The position numbers and the translations under genes are program-made. From positions 62,001-126,000 of the forward strand of contig JAQVVR010000001.1 in the NCBI GenBank assembly GCA_028698875.1: a stretch of 64,000 nt of DNA, written 5' to 3'. Positions 34,212 to 42,291 of the stretch are shown here, one piece after another (positions within the stretch are counted from its first letter, which is position 1; each line of letters begins with the position of its first letter). The notes below the pieces were generated by a model. The model did no database searches, was not told the origin of the DNA, and saw nothing but the letters and a program-made list of their open reading frames with translations. This DNA is from Candidatus Izemoplasmatales bacterium. GTDB taxonomy: Bacteria > Bacillota_I > Bacilli_A > Izemoplasmatales > Hujiaoplasmataceae.

Positions 34212-34929
34212 ACTTCAGTTTTACTACCTTATGAATCGAACATCAATTGGGTTTTTAGCAACAGCAATGACACTTTTAACTGGCGCTTTATTATACTCCA
34301 GTCGATTTTATGAATCAGCGACTCTTCTTGATGCTAATCGCGCTTTATATCAAGCAGAGTATCTTAGTGAATCAATCGGAATCATCAAGTTTGTTATCAT
34401 TATTTCCTCGCTGTTTTTAAATTTGCACTGTTTTCTTGGTGTTAATGGCAAATATTCTGCATTTTTTGTAACTAAACAAGCAGATCGTCGTCGTTTTATC
34501 CTTGCCAAATTGGCGATGATTAATTTAATTGTATTTGTAATGAGTTGTAGCGCGTGGTGTATATACAACTTGATTGGAACTTACCTTACTCCATATCATG
34601 TGATTACGTTAGGCGAAACTCGATTATTTGGTTATATTACAATTGAGGCTGTCATACTTGGATTAATAGAAGCTGTACTAATGCAGGTATTTGATTCGTT
34701 GTTTTCCGGTCTTATCCCCTTGATGGGATTTTGGGGACTTGAGGTTTTTGGCATTGATGAAATACTAATCGACTCTAAACCCGTATCGATTTTATATCAA
34801 ATAATCCCACATCTAGTTCACAAAGATGTTGATTTTATCGTTTATGGCACATGGTGTGGATATGTGCTTTTTCTTGTTTCATTATTATTATTGAACATTA
34901 TAATATTCCAAAATCGCGACATTAGTTAA
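34204..34929 (+). CDS. ABC transporter permease of the unknown cluster
   Basis: A 241-residue membrane protein with about six hydrophobic segments, consistent with an ABC-2-type permease, with no recognisable soluble domain. The ATG at 34204 (MFKLQFYYLMNRTS) overlaps the ATPase stop by 8 nt; an upstream in-frame ATG at 34180 would overlap more deeply and lacks a binding site. No terminator is obvious after it. Substrate unknown; the two secreted or anchored proteins encoded just upstream are the natural candidates for partners or cargo. Confidence 0.75.
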   Translation: MFKLQFYYLMNRTSIGFLATAMTLLTGALLYSSRFYESATLLDANRALYQAEYLSESIGIIKFVIIISSLFLNLHCFLGVNGKYSAFFVTKQADRRRFILAKLAMINLIVFVMSCSAWCIYNLIGTYLTPYHVITLGETRLFGYITIEAVILGLIEAVLMQVFDSLFSGLIPLMGFWGLEVFGIDEILIDSKPVSILYQIIPHLVHKDVDFIVYGTWCGYVLFLVSLLLLNIIIFQNRDIS

Positions 34930-35052
34930 AAAAAGCTATGAAAGTGTGATATAAAATTAAAAAAATTACAAGTAGAGCGTGACAAAGCAACCAATCTAGT
35001 AAATTATTAGGCTATTAAGTTCTGATTGTCATTAAAAAAGGAAACCAGTCGG

Positions 35053-35081
35053 TTGAAAGAGATACCCCATAGTGATATAAT
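35053..35081 (+). promoter_or_regulatory. Promoter of glmSMU
   Basis: -35 TTGAAA (35053-35058), 17-nt spacer, -10 TATAAT (35076-35081) with an extended TGA just before it. The leader to the ATG at 35123 is only about 35 nt and holds no glmS ribozyme. Confidence 0.78.
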
Positions 35082-35122
35082 CTTAATATGTTATCGCAAG
35101 TTGCACGCCGGGGGTACTCACA

Positions 35123-36925
35123 ATGTGTGGAATTGTTGGTTATTTGGGAAATAATAAAGCATCTGAGGTAATCTTGAGTGGATTAGAAAAATTGGAGTAC
35201 CGTGGTTATGATTCTTGCGGTATTTGTTTTTTTGATGTTGCTCAAGAAGCTTTTGTCACATATAAAGATATCGGTCGTGTTTTTCATCTTGTGAATGATT
35301 TTAACTATCAATATGAAAATCATCTTGCAATTGGACATACCCGGTGGGCAACCCATGGCAAGCCAAACCAATTAAATTCGCACCCGCATTTTTCTCAGAA
35401 TAAACGCTTTGCCATTGTTCATAACGGAGTTATCGAAAATTACCGTGAATTGACCAAAAAATATCTGCCTGAGGTCCACTTTATCAGTGAAACGGATACT
35501 GAAGTTATCGTCAATATGATTGAATTATTTGTCAAAGATATGACTGTTGAGGAAGCAATTCGCAAGACTTTATCATTAATTGAGGGGTCATATGCGTTGC
35601 TAGTGATTGACACTCATCACCCAGAATGCTTATATGCCGCCAAAAATAAGTCTCCCTTGTTGATTGGAACGGGAAAAAACGGAATTACTCTAGCATCAGA
35701 TATTATGGCATTAGTTGGCTATGCTGATCAATATATGCCTATCGGGGATAAAACATTTACAGTATGCAAAAAAGACGATTATGGTCACTACATATTTGAA
35801 ATATATGACATTATCGGTTTGCCTATCCATGGTGATTTTTTAAGGATGGATCTTATTTTAGATGAAATTGGTAAGGCTGGTTATTCGCATTATATGTTAA
35901 AAGAAATCTGTGAACAGCCTTCCGTTATCCGTAACATTATGGAAAAATACCTTTCATATGATAAATTCACCATAAATCCTGAGATTCTTCATTTACTTAA
36001 GTCTTGCGATCGCATATATATCCTCGCCGCTGGAACCAGTATGCATGCTGGTTTGGTGGGGAAATACCTTTTCGAAAATATCGCTAAAATACCATGTGAA
36101 GTGAATATTGCTAGTGAGTTTGCATATAATTCTTTGCTTTTGACCAAAAACCCGGTCTTTATATTCATATCGCAATCCGGTGAAACTGCTGATTTAAGAG
36201 CTTGTTTGGTTAAAGTTCGTGAACTGGGATATAAAACGTTAACGATTACAAATGTTTTAACTTCAACTTTGGCTCGAGAAGCTGACTATTACTTGGAAAT
36301 TTTTGCCGGCCCTGAAATTGCAGTGGCTTCGACGAAGGCATATGTTGGCCAAATTGTCTTGTTAGCAATATTAAGTTATTGTCTGTCGGAAAATAAACCC
36401 TTTGATTTAAAACTCGAATTATCAAAAATCGCGGTTGCGATGGAAGCGATAATTGAAAACCGTGATGTTATTCATACCTTGGTTAAAGAACGCATTGTCA
36501 AACGCAATTGTTTTTATATCGGTCGCGGTTTAGATTACTACACTTGTTTAGAAGCCGCTTTAAAACTAAAGGAAATATCCTATATTCAAACTGAGGGATT
36601 TGCGGCTGGTGAATTGAAACATGGAACAATTGCGTTAATTGAAGAAGGGGTTCCTGTTATCGGTATTATCTCTCAACATGCGATAAACAATAGTACTCGG
36701 GCAAATATCCGTGAAGTTATGGCCCGTGGAGCCAACAAAATTATTATCTCATTAAATCGGGTGAGCGATCCTTCCGATGAAATTATCCTTATGAACATTG
36801 AAGAAATGCTTTCCCCAATATTGACCGTTGTACCCACGCAGTTAATTGCTTTTTTTGCTGCGCTTGAGTTGGGCAAAGATATCGATAAACCTCGCAATCT
36901 TGCCAAATCAGTTACAGTTGAGTAG
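35123..36925 (+). CDS. glmS: Glutamine:fructose-6-phosphate aminotransferase
   Basis: Makes glucosamine-6-phosphate from fructose-6-phosphate and glutamine. The 600-residue protein starts MCGIVGYLG, with Cys2 as the N-terminal nucleophile after Met removal, and continues with the class II glutaminase motifs GHTRWATHG and HNGVIENY. Two SIS sugar-isomerase domains follow, with SQSGETADL and the second starting near residue 450, ending in the conserved KSVTVE. First gene of a glmS-glmM-glmU operon, driven by the promoter at 35053-35081. The glmS ribozyme used by many Bacilli is absent, so control must be different here. Confidence 0.97.
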   Translation: MCGIVGYLGNNKASEVILSGLEKLEYRGYDSCGICFFDVAQEAFVTYKDIGRVFHLVNDFNYQYENHLAIGHTRWATHGKPNQLNSHPHFSQNKRFAIVHNGVIENYRELTKKYLPEVHFISETDTEVIVNMIELFVKDMTVEEAIRKTLSLIEGSYALLVIDTHHPECLYAAKNKSPLLIGTGKNGITLASDIMALVGYADQYMPIGDKTFTVCKKDDYGHYIFEIYDIIGLPIHGDFLRMDLILDEIGKAGYSHYMLKEICEQPSVIRNIMEKYLSYDKFTINPEILHLLKSCDRIYILAAGTSMHAGLVGKYLFENIAKIPCEVNIASEFAYNSLLLTKNPVFIFISQSGETADLRACLVKVRELGYKTLTITNVLTSTLAREADYYLEIFAGPEIAVASTKAYVGQIVLLAILSYCLSENKPFDLKLELSKIAVAMEAIIENRDVIHTLVKERIVKRNCFYIGRGLDYYTCLEAALKLKEISYIQTEGFAAGELKHGTIALIEEGVPVIGIISQHAINNSTRANIREVMARGANKIIISLNRVSDPSDEIILMNIEEMLSPILTVVPTQLIAFFAALELGKDIDKPRNLAKSVTVE

Positions 36926-36936
36926 AGGGTGATGAT

Positions 36937-38238
36937 ATGAAGTATTTCGGCACTGATGGAATTCGAGGAAAAGTGAATGATTTCATCACATATGATCTAG
37001 CTTTTCGTGTCGGGCAAAGTTTGATGAGTTTGGATGTTCCAATTGTTGTTATCGGCAGAGACACTCGCGAATCTGGTGCATTACTAACTAAAGGCATCAT
37101 TGATGGTGCCAAATCAATTGGTAAAGATGTTTGTGATATTGGTATTGTCTCAACCCCTTTGTTGTCTTATATCAGCGGTCGAATGCAAGCGATCGGTGTC
37201 ATGATTACTGCTAGTCATAATCCATATACCGACAATGGTATCAAGGTTTTTAATTTGGGAACAAAACTATTCGCAAATCAGGAACAACTACTAGAGCGGT
37301 TTTTAAATAAAGAATCTCAAGCAGTAATTACTAATTTGGGAAAAGATCTACCACCAGTAGATGCTTTCCAACTCTATTTGGACTTGTTTCGTAATGTTTG
37401 GGTAAAAACTAATTTGCATATCATAATTGATTGTGCCAATGGTTCAAATTATCAGATTGCACCAGCAATCTTTGCAAGAATTACTGATAGTTTGATAATT
37501 TCGGGAATCGATGTTAACGGACAGAATATCAATTTAGATGTCGGATCAACCCATCTTGACAATATTCTTAATCTTATTCGCAAAAGCGGTTATGATTATG
37601 GTTATGCATTTGATGGTGATGGTGATCGTTTGCTGGCTGTTGATGCCAATGGACGAATCTTCGATGGTGATATGTTAATTTACGTAATGGCTGTTTATCT
37701 TAAACAAAAGCATGATTTGAATGATAATATTGTTGTCCTTACCCAAATGAGTAATCTTGGCATCATCAAAGCTTTACAAAAGCATGGAATTAATGTTGTT
37801 TTGACGGATGTCGGTGACAAAAACGTTTTGGAAGCTATGGAAGCTGGAAATTATACGCTTGGCGGCGAAAATTCCGGCCACATTATTAACCAATTACTTC
37901 TTAACACTGGTGATGGCGTACTTAACGCCGTGTTCATAACCAAAATACTTGAAGAGACAAAAATGTCGCTTGCGAAATTGACCGAAGACGTCGTTTTGTA
38001 TCCTGACAAAATGGTTAATATACAAAATGTAGATAAACAAGTGCTCAAACATCCCGAATTACTCGCTTTAGTCGACAATTGGAAACATCGTCTAGGAGAT
38101 AATGGGAAAATCATCGTTCGCGCATCTGGTACTGAACCTTTAATTCGGGTTTCAGTAAGCGCTGAAACTACCGAAATACTTGATATATGTGAAAATCAAA
38201 TCATTGAAGTAATCGAACGTCTTAATCGACAATATTGA
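36937..38238 (+). CDS. glmM: Phosphoglucosamine mutase
   Basis: Converts glucosamine-6-phosphate to glucosamine-1-phosphate. The 433-residue protein begins KYFGTDGIRG, has the phosphoserine site Ser93 in TASHNP, the magnesium loop DGDGDRLL near residue 227, and the phosphate-binding RASGTEPLIRV near the C-terminus. It is slightly shorter than the common 445-450 residues but no domain is missing. It begins 11 nt after glmS with GAGGGTGAT as ribosome binding site. Confidence 0.96.
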   Translation: MKYFGTDGIRGKVNDFITYDLAFRVGQSLMSLDVPIVVIGRDTRESGALLTKGIIDGAKSIGKDVCDIGIVSTPLLSYISGRMQAIGVMITASHNPYTDNGIKVFNLGTKLFANQEQLLERFLNKESQAVITNLGKDLPPVDAFQLYLDLFRNVWVKTNLHIIIDCANGSNYQIAPAIFARITDSLIISGIDVNGQNINLDVGSTHLDNILNLIRKSGYDYGYAFDGDGDRLLAVDANGRIFDGDMLIYVMAVYLKQKHDLNDNIVVLTQMSNLGIIKALQKHGINVVLTDVGDKNVLEAMEAGNYTLGGENSGHIINQLLLNTGDGVLNAVFITKILEETKMSLAKLTEDVVLYPDKMVNIQNVDKQVLKHPELLALVDNWKHRLGDNGKIIVRASGTEPLIRVSVSAETTEILDICENQIIEVIERLNRQY

Positions 38239-38268
38239 CATCATTTAATACTCAAGGAGGATAAAAAT

Positions 38269-39654
38269 ATGAAGAAATATGCTTTGGTTTTAGCTGCCGG
38301 CAAAGGCACAAGAATGAAAACAGAAATGCCAAAATGCGCCTATCCATTAATCCGGAAACCGATGATTGCCTATATCGTCGAAAACATTCGCAATAGTCAT
38401 ATTATTGATGAGACAGTGGTTGTTGTTGGCCATAAGCGCGAAATAATTCAGGAGATCCTTGGCGATACCGTCAAATATGCGGTTCAAACCGAACAATTGG
38501 GAACTGGTCACGCTGTTATGGTGGCTGAAGAACTGATTTCTGACTTAGACGGCGATACCATGATTCTTCCCGGAGACATGCCCCTTGTGGATGATATTGT
38601 CATTGAAAAAGTATTCCGGGAGCATATTGATCGCCGGCATGATATGACGGTTATGACCACGAAAATCGATGATCCATCCGGATATGGGCGAATTATTCGT
38701 AATGATTCCGGTTATCTTGATTCAATTATTGAACACCATGAAGCCACATCTGGCCAACGGATGATTGATGAGATCAATACTGGCATGTATGTTGTAAAAA
38801 ACCGGATTTTATTCTCCGCTTTAAAACGAATCACAAACAACAATTTAAAACATGAATATTATTTAACCGATATTGTCAACATTTTGAAACAAGATGGATA
38901 TGTTATCGGAACCTATGCCTTAAAAGAGTCATATAAAGCTATGGGGGTCAATGATTTATATTCGTTGAGCATTGCGGAAGCCAAACTTCGCTTAAAAATT
39001 AATAAACAACACATGATTAATGGGGTGGCAATGATTAACCCTGAAACTATTACGATTGGCCACAATGTAATAATTGAAGAAAATGTTGTCATCCACCCAA
39101 ACACATATATAACTGGTAACTCTGTCATTAAAAAAGGCGCTCAAATTGGACCAAACACAGAAATTCATGAAAGTTCGATTGGGGAACGAGTTATATGTAG
39201 ACATTCCTTAGTATATAACTCAATAGTCCACGAAGATACGACTGTCGGTCCATTTGCTCATCTTCGTGATGGCGCCAACATCGGCGCTCACAATCGAATT
39301 GGCAACTTTGTCGAAGTTAAAAAATCAAGCACGGGAGATAATACCAAAGCTTCTCATTTAGCATATATTGGTGACACAACATGTGGTTCTCACGTCAATT
39401 TTGGCTGTGGAGCTGTGACTGTAAATTACGATGGAAAACAGAAGTACCAAACTTTTATTGGTGACGACGTTTTTATCGGATGTAATGTTAACTTAATCGC
39501 TCCAATTCGAATTGAAGACAATTCGTTTATTGCTGCCGGATCAACGCTAACGCAAAATGTTCCCAAAGGATCATTAGCTATTGCTCGCGCCTATCAAGTA
39601 AATAAAGCCGATTATATGATGGATCGTAATGGCAAAGACAAGGTTGAAAAATAA
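38269..39654 (+). CDS. glmU: Bifunctional GlmU: GlcN-1-P acetyltransferase / GlcNAc-1-P uridyltransferase
   Basis: Completes UDP-GlcNAc synthesis. The 461-residue protein has an N-terminal nucleotidyltransferase domain with LAAGKGTRMKTEMPK near residues 7-21, QTEQLGTGHAV and PGDMPLV, then a left-handed beta-helix of hexapeptide repeats from about residue 250. The acetyltransferase region has HLAYIGDTTCGSHVNFGCG and VNYDGKQK. AGGAGG precedes the ATG. glmS, glmM and glmU together give the entire route from fructose-6-phosphate to UDP-GlcNAc, the precursor for peptidoglycan or other glycans. Confidence 0.96.
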   Translation: MKKYALVLAAGKGTRMKTEMPKCAYPLIRKPMIAYIVENIRNSHIIDETVVVVGHKREIIQEILGDTVKYAVQTEQLGTGHAVMVAEELISDLDGDTMILPGDMPLVDDIVIEKVFREHIDRRHDMTVMTTKIDDPSGYGRIIRNDSGYLDSIIEHHEATSGQRMIDEINTGMYVVKNRILFSALKRITNNNLKHEYYLTDIVNILKQDGYVIGTYALKESYKAMGVNDLYSLSIAEAKLRLKINKQHMINGVAMINPETITIGHNVIIEENVVIHPNTYITGNSVIKKGAQIGPNTEIHESSIGERVICRHSLVYNSIVHEDTTVGPFAHLRDGANIGAHNRIGNFVEVKKSSTGDNTKASHLAYIGDTTCGSHVNFGCGAVTVNYDGKQKYQTFIGDDVFIGCNVNLIAPIRIEDNSFIAAGSTLTQNVPKGSLAIARAYQVNKADYMMDRNGKDKVEK

Positions 39655-39676
39655 TTAAACTATTGGATTGTTTTTG

Positions 39677-39705
39677 TTGACATTCAATGATCAACAGACT
39701 ATAAT
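39677..39705 (+). promoter_or_regulatory. Promoter of infC-rpmI-rplT
   Basis: Consensus promoter: -35 TTGACA (39677-39682), 17-nt spacer, -10 TATAAT (39700-39705). Confidence 0.88.
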
Positions 39706-39711
39706 ATAGAA

Positions 39712-39842
39712 GTCAAAAGTTGTAGAAAGCAGAAGTACCCACTTCTCACCTGATTGATTAGTCAATAGGTATTCACTACGTAATCAATTGATTGCATTGA
39801 AATAATAGTGGGTGCCCAAGCGGTATCCACTTTTTTGATACC
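39712..39842 (+). promoter_or_regulatory. infC leader with attenuator (L20-leader type)
   Basis: The leader holds a first hairpin, AGAAGT 39731-39736 with ACTTCT 39741-39746. Later comes a 10-pair stem, 39807-39816 with 39822-39831 (two G-U pairs near the apex, loop CAAGC), directly followed by six T: an intrinsic terminator in front of the operon. Its 3' arm can instead pair as GGTATC 39822-39827 with GATACC 39837-39842, which would break the terminator. In Bacillus the infC operon is controlled by L20 binding to such a leader; the same role here is inferred from position and fold. Confidence 0.75.
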
Positions 39843-39854
39843 CAGGAGGTGTTT

Positions 39855-40397
39855 GTGATTTATAACAACAGCAAGCCAATTCGAAAAGACGATACATTGA
39901 TCAATGACGAAATTCGCGTCAAAGAAGTCTTGGTCATCGGAGCCGATGGAACTCAGTTCGGAATTAAATCGACAAGAGAAGCGCTATTAATCGCCAGTAA
40001 AGAAGGCCTTGATCTGGTTATGGTAGCACCAATGGCCACGCCTCCAGTATGCAAACTGCTAGACTATAGTAAGTATCGTTATGAGCAACAACGAAAAGCA
40101 CGCGAAGCAAAGAAGAATCAACATATCATCGATATTAAGGAAATTCGCTTAACCGCGATGATTGATACTCATGACTTTGATACTAAAGTTCGTAATGGTA
40201 TAAAGTTTTTGACTGCCGGTGACAAACTGAAGATTTCTGTTCGTTTGCCAAACCGAGCTGGAGCGATTTTAGTTCAACAAGGCAAGGATTTACTACGCAA
40301 ATTTGCCGCTTTGTGCGTTGAAGTCGGCGACTTAGAAAAAGACATTATCCATGAAGGACGCAATCTTGTCATGGTACTGGCATCCAAGAAAAAATAA
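39855..40397 (+). CDS. infC: Translation initiation factor IF-3
   Basis: Binds the 30S subunit and monitors start-codon choice. The protein has about 180 residues, with the N-domain (INDEIRVKEVLVIGADG...SREALLIASKEGLDLVMVAP, PPVCKLLDYSKYRYEQQRK) and the C-domain (KEIRLTAMIDTHDFDTKV, GDKLKISVRLPNR). The start is not certain. AGGAGG at 39844-39849 is followed by GTG at 39855 (5-nt spacing) and ATT at 39858 (8-nt spacing), and no ATG is present. A rare AUU start is the classic IF-3 autoregulatory device, so it is a real alternative. First gene of infC-rpmI-rplT. Confidence 0.95.
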   Translation: MIYNNSKPIRKDDTLINDEIRVKEVLVIGADGTQFGIKSTREALLIASKEGLDLVMVAPMATPPVCKLLDYSKYRYEQQRKAREAKKNQHIIDIKEIRLTAMIDTHDFDTKVRNGIKFLTAGDKLKISVRLPNRAGAILVQQGKDLLRKFAALCVEVGDLEKDIIHEGRNLVMVLASKKK

Positions 40398-40414
40398 CAG
40401 AGGAGTGAAAGAAT

Positions 40415-40612
40415 ATGCCAAAGTTCAAATCCCATTCAGGAACGAAGAAAAGATTAAAAAGAACGGCTTCTGGTGCATTGTCCAGACCTAGTACATTCGG
40501 TGGGCATCTGATGAGCCACAAATCACCAAAACAAAACCGTCAGCAACGAAGAAAAGAAACGGTGGGATCTTCCGATTTGAAGCGGATCAGACACCAAGTA
40601 CCATACTTGTAG
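40415..40612 (+). CDS. rpmI: Ribosomal protein bL35
   Basis: A 65-residue very basic protein of the large subunit: MPKFKSHSGTKKRLKRTASGAL, then HLMSHKSPKQNRQQRRKE and the usual C-terminus. Length and sequence match bL35. It sits between infC and rplT as in most bacteria, with GAGGAGTG upstream of the ATG. Confidence 0.97.
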   Translation: MPKFKSHSGTKKRLKRTASGALSRPSTFGGHLMSHKSPKQNRQQRRKETVGSSDLKRIRHQVPYL

Positions 40613-40631
40613 GATGTAGGAGGAAAGAAAC

Positions 40632-41000
40632 ATGCCAAGAGTAAAAGGCGGCTATGCCACCAGAAGAAGACGTAAAAAAGTAATTAAATTAGCCAAGGGC
40701 TATTATGGTTCAAAACATGTCCTTTTTAAAACCGCAAAAGAACAATTAATGAATTCGCTTTCATATGCATATCGTGATCGTCGTCGGAAAAAAAGAGATT
40801 TCCGCAAATTATGGATTACGAGAATCAATGCGGCAGCTAGATTAAACGATTTGACATATTCAAAATTGATTAATGGTTTGAATATGGCTTCAATATCGGT
40901 AAACCGTAAGATTCTCGCTGATTTAGCCGTTACTGATCCTAAAGGATTCCAAGCGATTTGCGATCAAGCTAAGAAAGCTTTAAAAAAAGAAACTAAATAG
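40632..41000 (+). CDS. rplT: Ribosomal protein bL20
   Basis: A 122-residue basic protein that nucleates 50S assembly and, in Bacillus, represses its own operon by binding the infC leader. It opens [29 protein letters not shown] and has [26 protein letters not shown], the globular rRNA-binding part. GGAGGAAAG precedes the ATG. The leader at 39712-39842 is its expected target. A terminator follows. Confidence 0.97.
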   Translation: MPRVKGGYATRRRRKKVIKLAKGYYGSKHVLFKTAKEQLMNSLSYAYRDRRRKKRDFRKLWITRINAAARLNDLTYSKLINGLNMASISVNRKILADLAVTDPKGFQAICDQAKKALKKETK

Positions 41001-41003
41001 ATA

Positions 41004-41029
41004 AAAAAGTCTAGCAATAGACTTTTTTT
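41004..41029 (+). terminator. Rho-independent terminator after rplT
   Basis: Perfect 9-bp stem (AAAAAGTCT 41004-41012 with AGACTTTTT 41019-41027), loop AGCAAT, T-run continuing to 41029. Confidence 0.9.
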
Positions 41030-41064
41030 ATTGCTTAAAGAAAATACTCAATTACTTTTTTTAA

Positions 41065-41093
41065 TTGATATACCCGTCAAGATTTGATAGAAT
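41065..41093 (+). promoter_or_regulatory. Promoter of the P-loop kinase gene
   Basis: -35 TTGATA (41065-41070), 17-nt spacer, -10 TAGAAT (41088-41093) with an extended TGA upstream of it. Confidence 0.7.
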
Positions 41094-41137
41094 AAAAAGC
41101 ATAGAAGATATCACAATCACAGGAAGGCGAAATCAAA

Positions 41138-41683
41138 ATGGTAACTATAAAAACAATTCATGTTTTCGGCGCATCCGGTTCTGGCACAACTACTTTTGCC
41201 CGCGCAATATCAGAAAAATTCGGATACCATCATATCGATACCGATGACGCCTTATGGATTAAAACTGATCCGCCATTTACTCATAAACGAACAGTAAAAG
41301 AAAGCAAAGAAATAATTAACAGGCAGTTATCTGAACATGAGTTCAACGTCATTTCCGGTCAGTTTTACCGATGGGGAAATTTCTTAAGGGGACGTATCGA
41401 TTTGTATGTGTATATGCATCTGCCTGTTGCAACACGGCTGGAACGAATACGAAATCGGGAAATCCGAAGATTTGGCGATCGTGTCGCACCCAATGGTGAC
41501 ATGTATAAAATGCATCTAGATTTTCTGGAATGGGCTGCAAAATATGATATTGGCGACAGCACAAGACGTAGCAAAAAGCAACATTTGGAATGGATAAATA
41601 AAGTCGATAAACCAGTGTTAATCATCGAAGATGCTTTTTCAATTGAAGAACTTTTAAGTAAAATTGAACCCTATTTACAATGA
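41138..41683 (+). CDS. P-loop nucleotide kinase-like protein (adenylate kinase/FlaR-like group)
   Basis: A 181-residue protein with the fold of small nucleotide kinases. The P-loop at residues 11-19 reads GASGSGTTT: the usual Walker A Lys is Thr17. This variant is known to me from a family of annotated 'AAA' or adenylate kinase-like proteins in Firmicutes, so it may be a family trait rather than decay. Further features are HIDTDD at 32-37 (NMP-binding like), SGQFYRWG, and an Arg-rich lid (ATRLERIRNREIRRFGDR). AGGAAGG precedes the ATG at 41138. Substrate unknown. Confidence 0.75.
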   Translation: MVTIKTIHVFGASGSGTTTFARAISEKFGYHHIDTDDALWIKTDPPFTHKRTVKESKEIINRQLSEHEFNVISGQFYRWGNFLRGRIDLYVYMHLPVATRLERIRNREIRRFGDRVAPNGDMYKMHLDFLEWAAKYDIGDSTRRSKKQHLEWINKVDKPVLIIEDAFSIEELLSKIEPYLQ

Positions 41684-41714
41684 ATTAAACATATCATTTC
41701 TTGGGTTTTTATGG

Positions 41715-41720
41715 TATAAT
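41715..41720 (+). promoter_or_regulatory. Extended -10 promoter of the 41752 gene
   Basis: TATAAT at 41715-41720 with TGG just upstream (extended -10); no good -35. CGAGGTG is the ribosome binding site before the ATG at 41752. Confidence 0.5.
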
Positions 41721-41751
41721 AAAGTAGATATAGCGGATATCGAGGTGCATC

Positions 41752-42279
41752 ATGATTGAATTTTTGGGTATTCTTCCCAAGCTGATTGTCACGGTGGGAA
41801 TCGTCTACTTCGCCATCAATCCTTGGGTTAGGCAACAGATGACAATCAATGTTGTCAATCTTGTTTTGATAGTTTTAATGTTATTAACCATTTCTTGTTA
41901 TTTTGATGTCATGAATTACCTTGAACTTGCGATTGTGTTAGGATTGTTGTTCCTATTGGCTTTATTAACAAGAGGTATACTTAGATGGAAAGATCGTGAT
42001 TGTTATTTGCTAATTAATGTCTTTCCTAAAAATTATGAAGTTTTGAAGCGATTTTTTCATGAATCTGCAATAGCCAACAATTTTGCTTTCGAAAAATTGT
42101 GCTATTCTTCAAAAATTCCATTTTTGGTGATATTTAAGACAAATAATCATAAACAAGTCCTTAAAATCGTTAAAGATACCGAGAAATTTATTCACGATCA
42201 CATTCCTATTTCTTTTTGGCATTGTTACGCATGGATGATTTTTGCTGCTATCGTTATCGCCATAATATGGCGCTTTTAG
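41752..42279 (+). CDS. Membrane protein of unknown function
   Basis: A 175-residue protein with three hydrophobic helices near the N-terminus (about residues 5-22, 33-50 and 55-73), a soluble loop of about 75 residues rich in aromatic and Lys residues (DRDCYLLINVFPKNYEVLKRFFHES), and a C-terminal helix (residues 156-173). No family is recognised. It starts a short unit with the radical SAM gene, which follows after 12 nt. Confidence 0.72.
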   Translation: MIEFLGILPKLIVTVGIVYFAINPWVRQQMTINVVNLVLIVLMLLTISCYFDVMNYLELAIVLGLLFLLALLTRGILRWKDRDCYLLINVFPKNYEVLKRFFHESAIANNFAFEKLCYSSKIPFLVIFKTNNHKQVLKIVKDTEKFIHDHIPISFWHCYAWMIFAAIVIAIIWRF

Positions 42280-42291
42280 GAGGGTTATTTT

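Noticed and set aside
35082-35122. Possible glmS ribozyme
   Set aside because: The leader is only about 35-40 nt and lacks the ribozyme core; the known ribozyme needs well over 100 nt.
41065-41247. Short open frame ahead of the P-loop kinase gene
   Set aside because: It covers the promoter and reads the kinase gene in another frame with no binding site.
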